This document shows, in pieces, positions 51,261 through 59,986 of a DNA stretch of 64,000 nucleotides (positions are counted from its first letter, which is position 1; each line of letters begins with the position of its first letter). Origin of the DNA: Closterium sp. NIES-65. Lineage: Eukaryota; Streptophyta; Zygnematophyceae; Desmidiales; Closteriaceae. The translations under genes and the position numbers were made by a program. Under the pieces are notes generated by a model that was given only the letters and a program-made list of their open reading frames with translations, was not told where the DNA came from and ran no database searches. Where the stretch lies: positions 1 to 64,000 of the forward strand of contig CANXME010000808.1 in assembly GCA_948144175.1 (NCBI GenBank), read 5' to 3'.

Positions 51261-54200
51261 TCAAGAGGAGAGCAAGTGAGGCAAGACAGGCACAAGACCC
51301 AGCTGGGTGCAAAAGCGCTGATGGTCACAAGGCGCGAGTGCCTTGGTGAACACATCAGCAGTGTTGGCCTCAGAGGCCACGTACGCAAGTCGCAACTGAC
51401 CACGCTGCTGCAGCTCACGAGCAAGGAAGTAGCGGAGAGCAATGTGCTTCGTTCTGTGCTCCAAGCGCTGCTCTCGACACAAGGCCAGCATGGCCTTGTT
51501 GTCTACGTACAGCACTGGAGGAGAACGAGGTGGCTCTCCAAGGTCAGTCAGCAGGTAGGTGAGCCAGCGAAGCTCCTGTGCAGCCATGGCCCCGGCGTAG
51601 ATCTCAGCCTCACAACTGGAGCCGAGAACCGAAGACGAGCGAGTAGACCGCCACGAGACAGAGCCGGAACCAAGGCTGAAGGTGTAACCCTGTGACAACC
51701 GCTACGTAGCCTGGTCGTCAGCCCAAGAAGCGTCCGCGTGGCCGGTAAGGACCACTGGACTCCGCCCTCCAAGCACTAGCCCCATGCCCGACGTACTGCA
51801 CAGGTAGCGCAATACCCTCTTCGCTGCAGCCATGTGCTCTGGTCTGTGTCTCCCAGGAGCAACATAGCGTGCAAGAATGCTCAGAGGGTATGCAAGGTCA
51901 GGTCGTGTGCAGGTCATCAGGTACATGAGGCAGCCAACAAGCTCTGCATACGGACCACTCGACTCTACGGACTCATCCGAAGGCAGAGCTGAGAGTGAGT
52001 GGCGAGTAGGCAGAGGAGTGGCCTGAGGCGAGGAGTACGTGAAGCCAAAGCGCTGAAGGACCTGCTGCACCATGTGTGACTGAGTCAAGGTAATGGTGCG
52101 GCGTGCTCTGTCCCGAGTGATCTGCAAGCCAAGGTAGCTGCGCAGTTCACCCAGGTCTGTGCACGTGTGTCTCTTCAGCAGCTCGGACTTCACGTAGGCG
52201 AGTCCAGCAGTGTCCGCTGTGGCAAAGACCAAGTCGTCGACGTACACGAGGATGTAGAACGGCGGCAGTGAAGTGTCGGTGCGCAGAAACAGCGACGGGT
52301 CAGCAGTAGAAGGAGCAAACCCAAGAGCCGCAAGCGTAGTCCTCAGAGTGTCGTGCCACTCACGCGGTGCCTGGCGGAGACCGTAGACTAACCGTCGGAG
52401 GCTCCACTGGGTGCCAGGAGGGAAAGTCCCAGTGAAGCCAGGTGGACGGCGCAGCCAGATCTCCTCGTGCAGGCTACCCTGCAGGAACGCAGTGCTGAAG
52501 TCGAGAGAGTGAAGCTCGTAGTCGCGCTGAGCGGCTATGTGCAGCAGCACCCGAAGAGTGGTCATCTTCGGGGTGGGAGAGAAGGTCTGAAAGTAGTCAA
52601 CTCCCTGCCGCTGACTGAAGCCACGAGCAACGTACCGTGCCTTGAAGACAGGTGGAGAGCCCGGCGGCCGCTTCACCCTGAAGATCCACATGCCACTGAC
52701 GATGTTCGCCCCAGGAGGGGGAACCGCGTCAACGTAGGTGCCTGTGGACTTCCAGGAAGCCATCTCTGCATCCATAGCTGCCTGCCACTGAGAGGAGTAG
52801 GGACCCTCTACGGCCTCCGCGTAAGAACGCGGAGTCGGGATGTCTAGTGCATCCGGGTCTCCCTCAGGGGCAAGCAGTACAGACGCGAGATGAGGTGAAG
52901 CAGCCGCTAGACACTGTAACTCCTCCTGCCTGTCCTCTAGGACGTCCGTGCCAAGAGCACACTCACCCCCGACGGACGGAGGACAGACAGACGCAGACTC
53001 AGCAACAAGACTAGCAGCGTAGTCGAGACGACAGCGAGCAGCAAAGTCAACGAGCTCAGCGACTAGAGCAGACGCAGCAGTGGACTCAAAAGAGGGGTCA
53101 GTGACGACAGTAGCAAGCAGACGCGTGACAGTAGGACTGGCAGCGCGAAGAGAGTCCGACTCAGGGTCGGCAAGCGCAGGAAGAGAGGACTCAGGAGGAG
53201 AAGGCAAAGGGGCACGCAGAGGAGCAGTGGACGGACGCAGAGACATCCGGTGCGTGCCAGGGACAGGAGGAGGACGCTGACGCGAACCGCGACCACTAGC
53301 GCGAGCAGCACGAACCGGCGACGCGGGACGAGACGCAGGCTCACGACGCTCAGCAAGACCTCCAGTAGGACCAGTGTAAGGAGAGGGAGCAGGCAGAGGA
53401 GAGGAAGGCTCCAACAGTGACTGCGACTGGACAGGCTGTGGACACTCTACCGAAGGAGAAAGACCAAGAACCTGCTGTAGGAGCGGAACGAAGTACGGCC
53501 GAGGCCGCGCGGCAGCTCCAGACTCAGCAGGGACAGCACCAGCACCCTCAACACCTCCAGCGGCAGGACCTCCAGCAGCACCAGCAGCAGAACCACCGCC
53601 AGGACAGACACAGTAGTCTCAGCACCAACACCCTCAGCAGCTCCAGCTCCAGTAGGACCCGCAGGCCCAGCAGCTCCGGGACCGGCAGCACCAGCACCCT
53701 CGACGGTCGACGAAGCTCCAGCTCCAGCAGCACTCCTCCAGCGGCGAGCAAACCACTCGCGCAGCTCCTGTGGAGAGAGGGGCTCCCGGCGAGACGCAGC
53801 AGCAGGAGAAACCCCAGGCTCAGCAGCTCCAGACTCAGCACCCCCAGGCACAGCAGCGCCAGACGTAGCACCCCCAGGCTCAGCAGCTCCAGACTCAGCA
53901 CCTCCAGGCTCAGCAGCTCCAGACTCAGCACCCCCAGACTCAGTAGCTCCAGCTCCAGTAGGACTCGCAGGCCCAGCAGCTCCGGGACCGGCAGCACCCT
54001 CAGCAGGCGAAGAAGCTCCAGCTCCAGCAGCACGCCTCCAGCGGCGAGCAAACCACTCGCGCAGCTCCTGTGGAGAGAGCGGCTCCCGCCGAGACGGAAG
54101 AACCGGAGAGCCCCCAGGTCCAGCAGGCGCAGGCTCCGCACCTCCAGGCCCAGCACCCCCAGGCTCAGCAGCTCCTGACGTAGCACCCTCCGGCTCAGCA

Positions 54201-56484
54201 CCCCCCGGCTCAGCACCCCCAGACTCAGCACCCCCCAGCCTCGCACCCCCAGGCTCAGCACCCCCAGGCTCAGCACCCGCAGCAAGACCAGACTCAGCAG
54301 CAACCTCGACTGGCTCGACCGTGTCTACCTGGGACACACCTGAAGGGGCAGGAACCTGAGGGGGGAGGGGGTCTACCGGGGGGGGAACTGGTACCAGGAA
54401 GTCCGGTGGGGGGGGGAGGGAAGGAGTACGGTAGGGGAAGAGGCGGTAGAAGGGGACTGACTCGTCGAACGTGACGTCCTGGGAGGACAGAACACGACGA
54501 GAGGAGGGGTGGTAGAACTGCCACCCTGGAGCGTCAGGGGGGAAGCCAAGGAAGACACAGGGAGCAGCACGGGGGGACAGCTTGTCCGCAGACAAGTCGC
54601 GGACAAACGCCCGAGATCCCCAGACACGGAACGCAGACGCATCGCCGACCTTCCCCGTCCACAGTAACACTGGGGACATCGCGGGCCGAGAGACCCTGGG
54701 GTGAAGGTTGAGCTGATGCGCCGCATACCGAACCGCAAACGGCCACAGAAAATGGGGGGCAGCCGCATGCATCATGGACGTACGAGCGACATCCATGACC
54801 ATGCCAATGCGGCGCTCAGCAATCCCATTTTGCTGTGGAGAGTCCGGAAGCGTAAAGGTCTGGCGGATCCCCTGTGCACGACAGTAGTCTCGCAGAAGGC
54901 GAGAGGAGAACTCCCCACCTCGGTCAGAGTGCAGACGCAGAACAGGAAAGTCCGAGCCGAAGCTCCTCCTGAGCTGGAGACGAGCCTCGCGGATCCAGTC
55001 GATCAGCACCTCAGTGACAGCACCCTTGCTGCGCAAGGGGAAGACTGAGGTGTAACGCGAGTAGTCGTCAACCACCAACAGGAAGTAGCGCTCGTGACCC
55101 TGCCCACGGACGGGGGCCGGGCCCCACACGTCCATGTGAAGCGTCTGCAGAGGAGCCTCTGTCGGGGGAAACTGGGAGGAGTGAGGAGCAGCCCTGAGGC
55201 GCCCCTCGACACAGGGGACACAGGAAGGTCCTGGTCCCGAAGGAAGGGGAGGGAGAGACTGGGGAAGACCAGAGACAAGGACACGGGAAGCCATGCCCCG
55301 AAGACGGGCAAGGAGGGGTGGCCTAGACGGTGGTGCCACAGAAGAGTCTCGTGAGACAGGAGGCGACACGAACAGGGGGCAGACTCAGGACCAGACCTGG
55401 ACGCAGCAGCAAACACCTGACCCGACGCTGCTACCTGACCGGACGCGGGGACAGGAGGAGACTCAGTGGTCAGGGTGTAGAGGCTCGACCCCGGCCGACG
55501 CGAGAACGTGGCCAGGTGCCGGCCTGTGCGTGCGTCCGTGCAGTGGGTCACCCGCTGACTCGCAGGAGTGAACTGGTGAACCCCCGCATCCTGTAGGTCT
55601 GCACCACTCACCAAGTTCGTCGAGAACGAGGGGAGGTACAGGCCAGACAGGGTGCCCGAGGGGGCAGCCGGACACGGGAGGACAGTGGAGAAGTGAGCGA
55701 GGACAGGACCCCCAGAGGGGTCAGCCAGGGAGACAGCAACCGGCCGACCAAGCGGCGTGAGTGTGGTGCGGTCCCGAAAGAAGGAGCGAGAAGCCCCAGA
55801 GTCAAGTGTAAAGGTGAGGGAGGCCGAAGCCAACGCGGTACCTGAGAGCGCAGCCTCACCCGCACCTGAGGAAGCAGACTCACTAGCACCTAGAGCAGCA
55901 GCCGCACCTGTACCTGGAGCAGGAGACTCACTAGCACCCAGAGCAGCAGCCGCACTAGTAGCTAGAGCAGCAGGTCCTATACCTGGGTCAGGCGGGACGC
56001 ACAGGTGACCGGCACGGTCAGCACTAGTAGGCAATGCATACATGGCAGTGAGAATAGCATCATAGTCAAGAGCATATATATCTACCCTCTGCCTAAGCAA
56101 CTCCACCCAGTCGGGGAGCTCAGCCTCGTCGCCAAACACGGTACGCCAGGCGTCGCTCAGACGGGCGAAGCAGCGGGACGGTGTATGACTACGTGTCCCA
56201 CAAGGCTGACCAGTCCGAGTACCAGTGCGAATCACGTAAGAGCAGCGAACAGCACTGAGAGACCCTCCACTCTGAGCGTACCACTCACGAAGCTGGCGAG
56301 GCGTGAGAGACACGCGAGAGGGTCGCGGGAGCTGCATCCGGCCGCCACCACGAGTAGAAGCAGCAGGAGTGGAAGTAGGAGTAGCGTCGCCACCCCTACA
56401 GCCCCAACCAGCGTACCACTCACGCAGCTGCTGGGGCGTGAGGGACTCACGCAGGCGTCGCTGGGGCTGCATCTGGCTCCGCAA
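51261..56484 (-). pseudogene. E7 gag-pol coding region (broken)
   Basis: In element direction one sees repeated LTPQQLREWYA / LTPRQLREWYA modules (about 56,270-56,460), a knuckle with GQPCGTRSHTPSRC (about 56,170-56,240), protease DSGA (about 55,795), integrase (about 54,450-55,140), the AEPGG linker with LREWFARRW modules (about 53,600-54,300), RT (about 52,050-52,790) and RNase H (about 51,290-51,750). About four breaks. The stretch near RNase H closely resembles E4. Confidence 0.9.
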
Positions 56485-56619
56485 GTAGAAGCAGGAGCAG
56501 GACTAGCAGCAGGAAGGCAGGCAGCCAGGCAAGCCAAAAGGCAGGCAGGCAGGCAAGCAGGCGACGTGAGCGTGCTAGCAGGGCAAGAGCTCACCAGTGG
56601 TGGGAAGAGTAGGCTCGGC

Positions 56620-56860
56620 GACTCAGCGGCTCGGCAGCTCGGCGGCTCGGCGGCTCGGGCGACTCGGGCGGCTCGGCGGCAAGGCGGCTCGGCAGCAACT
56701 GCAGCTCAGCAGCTCGGTGACTCGGCGGCTCGGCGGCAGGGCGGCTCGGCAGCAACTGCAGCTCAGCAGCTCAGCGACCCGGCGGCTCGGCGGCAGGGCG
56801 GCTCGGCTGCTGGGCGGCTCGGGTGCAGGGCGGCTCGGCGGTGGGGCGGCTCGGCTGCTG
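56620..56860 (-). repeat. E7 leader, zone next to Gag
   Basis: GGCGGCTCGG units, partly organised as repeats of about 60 bp containing GGCAGCAACTGCAGCTCAGC. Same position and type as in E2-E6. Confidence 0.8.
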
Positions 56861-56984
56861 CAGGTGAGCGATGAAGGAGGAGGAGAAGCAGGGGAGGCCA
56901 CACACCTGCCACCCCTCTGCTGGCCTCTCAGGTCGCCTCGACAGGCGACGGGAAAAGGGGGGGTGGGTGGTGGGGGCCGGTAGG

Positions 56985-57930
56985 TGCAGCGGCGGGGCCA
57001 GCAGGTGCAGTTGCGGGGCCGGTAGAAGGGGACGGCAGGAGCCGTCAGGAGGGGACGGCGGGGCCGTCAGGAAGGGACGGCGGGGCCGTCACGATGGGAC
57101 GGCGGGGCCGTCAGGAGGCGACCGGGCCGCGACGGGGGGAGGCGGCGGGACCACGTAAGGGCCTGGGCGGGGCCGCGACAGAGCCGTCGGCGGGGTCGCG
57201 TGAAAGCCGGGGCGGGGCCGCGTAGAAGCCGGGGCGGGGCCGCGCGAGAGCAGGCGGCGGGGCCGCGAAGGAGCCGGGGCGGGGCCGCGTGAGAGCAGGC
57301 GACGGGGCCGCGTAAGGGCCTGGGCGGGGCCGCGACAAAGCCGTCGGCGGGGCCGCGTGAAAGCCGGGGCGGGGCCGCGTAGAAGCCGGGGCGGGGCCGC
57401 GCGAGAGCAGGCGGCGGGGCCGCGAAGGAGCCGGGGCGGGGCCGCGTGAGAGCAGGCGGCGGGGCCGCGTAAGGGCCTGGGCGGGGCCGCGACAAAGCCG
57501 TCGGCGGGGCCGCGTGAAAGCCGGGGCGGGGCCGCGTAGAAGCCGGGGCGGGGCCGCGCAAGAGCAGGCGGCGGGGCCGCGAAGGAGCCGGGGCGGGGCC
57601 GCGTGAGAGCAGGCGGCGGGGCCGCGTAAGGGCCTGGGCGGGGCCGCGACAAAGCCGTCGGCGGGGCCGCGTGAAAGCCGGGGCGGGGCCGCGTAGAAGC
57701 CGGGGCGGGGCCGCGCGAGAGCAGGCGGCGGGGCCGCGAAGGAGCCGGGGCGGGGCCGCGTGAGAGCAGGCGGCGGGGCCGCGTAAAGGCCGGGGCGGGG
57801 CCGCGACAGAGCCTGCTGCGGGGCCGCGTGAGAGCCGGCGACGGGGCCGCGTAAGGGCCGGCGGCGGGGCCCCGTCAGAGAGGGCGGCGGGGCCGCGTCA
57901 GTGAAAGCGGCGGGGCCGCAGGGAAAATGA
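56985..57930 (-). repeat. E7 leader minisatellite with 157-bp higher-order unit
   Basis: Built from sub-units of about 26 bp containing GGCGGGGCCGCG. Six sub-units form a higher-order unit: the marker GCGACA(A/G)AGCC recurs at about 57,177, 57,334, 57,491 and 57,648, exactly 157 bp apart. Successive higher-order units look nearly identical, so the expansion is recent. It ends before the hairpin text and GGTGGGCCC near 57,950-57,985. Confidence 0.88.
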
Positions 57931-58010
57931 CGACCCGAGGGGTCGCTAAAAAAAATCGCGCCTCGGGGGGCGCTTCGGTGGGCCCAAAAAAACGGTCCGT
58001 AGAAGGACCC

Positions 58011-58021
58011 GCTCTATACCA
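58011..58021 (-). promoter_or_regulatory. E7 primer-binding site
   Basis: Minus strand TGGTATAGAGC next to the 5' LTR, the same as in E4. Confidence 0.8.
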
Positions 58022-58153
58022 TGTGAGAATAAGCGAACAGGAATGAATGAACTAGCAGTGAAATGAGTACAAGTAGGAAACCCTAGAATTGTGTACCCCC
58101 TATAGGCTACCCCACTGTAGCCTACACAAGCAGAACATATATAATGTTTGACA
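58022..58153 (-). repeat. E7 5' LTR (132 bp)
   Basis: Partner of 50,923-51,054 with one visible difference. Followed by the target copy CGTGG. Confidence 0.95.
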
Positions 58154-59560
58154 CGTGGCTGCGTTAGTTTGGTCCTATTACCAAGCCAGCAAGGGTTTCG
58201 GAGGGTTGCGAGCATCATCGGCCATCTGCGCTCGCAAATGGAGAGCGCCCGCAGCCCTTCCTGTACATGTACGGATCCTTCCGCGTTTGGGGCTGGAAGC
58301 GCTCGTTCCGAGCGTTTTTCTTCCGTCGCTTCACGTGGCTGCGCCAGTCTGGTCCTAATACCAAGCCAGCAAGGGCGTGGGAGGGTTGCGAGCATTATCG
58401 GTCATCGGCGTTCGCGAATGGAGAGCGCTTGCTGCACTTCCTGCACATGTACGGATCCTTCCGCGTTTTGGTGATGGAAGCGCTCGTTCCGAGCGTTTTT
58501 CTTCCCCTGGGTCACGTGGCTGTGCTAGTCTGGTCCTATTACCAAGCTAGCAAGGGCTTGGGAGGGTTGCGAGCATCATTGGTCATCAGTGCTCGCGAAT
58601 GAAGAGCGCCCGCTGCACTTCCTGTACATGTGCGGATCCTTCCGCATTTTGGGGTTGGAAGCGCTCGTTTCGAGCATTTTTCTTTTGCCGGGTCACGTGG
58701 CTGCACTAGTCTGGGCGTATTACAAAGCCAGCAAGGGCGTGAGAGGGTTGCGAGCATCATTGGTCATCGGCGCTCGCAAATGAAGTGTGCCCGCTGCACT
58801 TTCTGCACACTCGTGAATCCTTCCGCATTTTGGGGCTGAGTGCGCTTATATCAAGCGTTCGTTTTCCGCTTGGTCACGTGGCTGCGCTTGTCTGGACCTA
58901 TTACGAAGCCAGCAAGGGAGTGGGAGGGTTGTGAGCATCATTGGTTATCGGCGCTCGCGAATGAATAGCGCCCGCTGCACAGCCTGCACATGTGTGGATC
59001 CTTCCGGAATTTGGTGGTGGAAGCGCTCGTTCCCAGCGTTTTTCTTCCGCTGGATCTCGTGGTTGCACTTGTTTGGGCCTAATTTCAAGCCCGCAAGGGC
59101 GTGAGAGGGTTGCGAGCATCATCGGTCATCAGCGCTCGCAAATGAAGAGCGCCCGCTTCACTTCATGCACATGTGCGGATCTTTCCGTGCTTTTTTTATT
59201 GCTCGTTCCAAGCGTTTTTCTTCCGCCGGGTCACGTGGCTGCGCTTGTCTGTGCCTATTTCCAAGCTAGCAAGGGCTTGGGAGGGTTGCAATCATCATCG
59301 GTCATCGGCACTCGCGAATGAAGAGCGCCCGCTGTACTTCCTGCACATGTGCGGATGCTTCCGCATTTTGGGGCTGGAAGCACACGTTCCGAGCGTTTTT
59401 CTTTCGCGTGATCACATGACTGCGCTTGTCTGGGCCTATTACCAAGCCAGCAAGGGGGATGGGAGGGTTGCGAGCATCATCGGTCATCGACGCTCGCGAA
59501 TGAAGAGCGCCCGCTGCACTTCCTGCACATGTGTGGATCCTTCCGCATTTTAGGGCTTGA
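58154..59560. repeat. 181-bp satellite (Sat181), right part, almost eight copies
   Basis: CACGTGG-like landmarks lie at about 58,152, 58,332, 58,513, 58,694, 58,875, 59,056, 59,232 and 59,413. The period is 180-181 bp, with one shorter copy of 176. The last copy fades at about 59,560 into unique DNA. Open frames across it are repeat artefacts, because 181 is not a multiple of three and the frame rotates with each copy. Confidence 0.92.
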
Positions 59561-59986
59561 ACTAACGCGTTATGTGTTCCTGATTTTGTCCGGAGGGATG
59601 CACATTCGCTCCTCTTGTATCACAAATGTTCCACCATCCACACCCTTAACCTTTCATGAACTCGCTGTTCTGTATGAATCATACACAAGAGGGGGATTCC
59701 ATAAGCTTTGAATTCCCAATCAGCCATTCTATCCATAAGCGAGTGTGGTGCGATGTGGTATGAAGTGATTGTAAGTAAAACAGGGCTGACATCCAGGCAG
59801 GCAGCCTCGCCAAGGGCAGGACTCTGGAAGATCACAACTGCACTCACCCACCCACCCACCAATCTTTCACACCCACCATCCCAAACCCTTTCTGCCCCAT
59901 GCTTCCTCAACTCAACCTCCCAGCTATGGTATGCTCCAAGCAGCAGCACCAGCAGCACCCATCAGCCACCCTCACTCCCCTCTCTG
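59561..59986. other. Unique DNA between the satellite and the host gene
   Basis: The first unique sequence to the right of the repeats and the 3' flank of the minus-strand gene. No recognisable gene, RNA or repeat was seen. The short minus frame across 59,620-59,958 has no family resemblance I can name. Confidence 0.5.

Larger units (their letters stand above)
50923..58153 (-). mobile_element. E7: Ty1/copia retrotransposon inserted in the 181-bp satellite
   Basis: 132-bp LTRs (50,923-51,054 and 58,022-58,153) have one visible difference. Target duplications CGTGG lie at 50,918-50,922 and 58,154-58,158. The primer site (minus strand TGGTATAGAGC, 58,011-58,021) abuts the right LTR. Length is 7,231 bp. 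Parts seen are the leader with a long GC minisatellite, a Gag end of the E2 type, protease, integrase, a linker with repeated LREWFARRW modules, RT and RNase H. It is broken, with about four breaks, and is recent by its LTRs. Confidence 0.95.

Noticed and set aside
1-58153. Gypsy-type or retrovirus-like elements with an envelope gene
   Set aside because: The order protease-integrase-RT-RNase H with the HHRLGHPS and YVDD motifs is Ty1/copia. RNase H is followed only by the untranslated tail, the purine tract and the LTR.
58154-59553. Repeated open frames with text such as SIIGHRRSRMKSARCTSC in the 181-bp satellite
   Set aside because: The period is not a multiple of three, the frame rotates between copies, no start or family match is seen, and both strands give similar frames.
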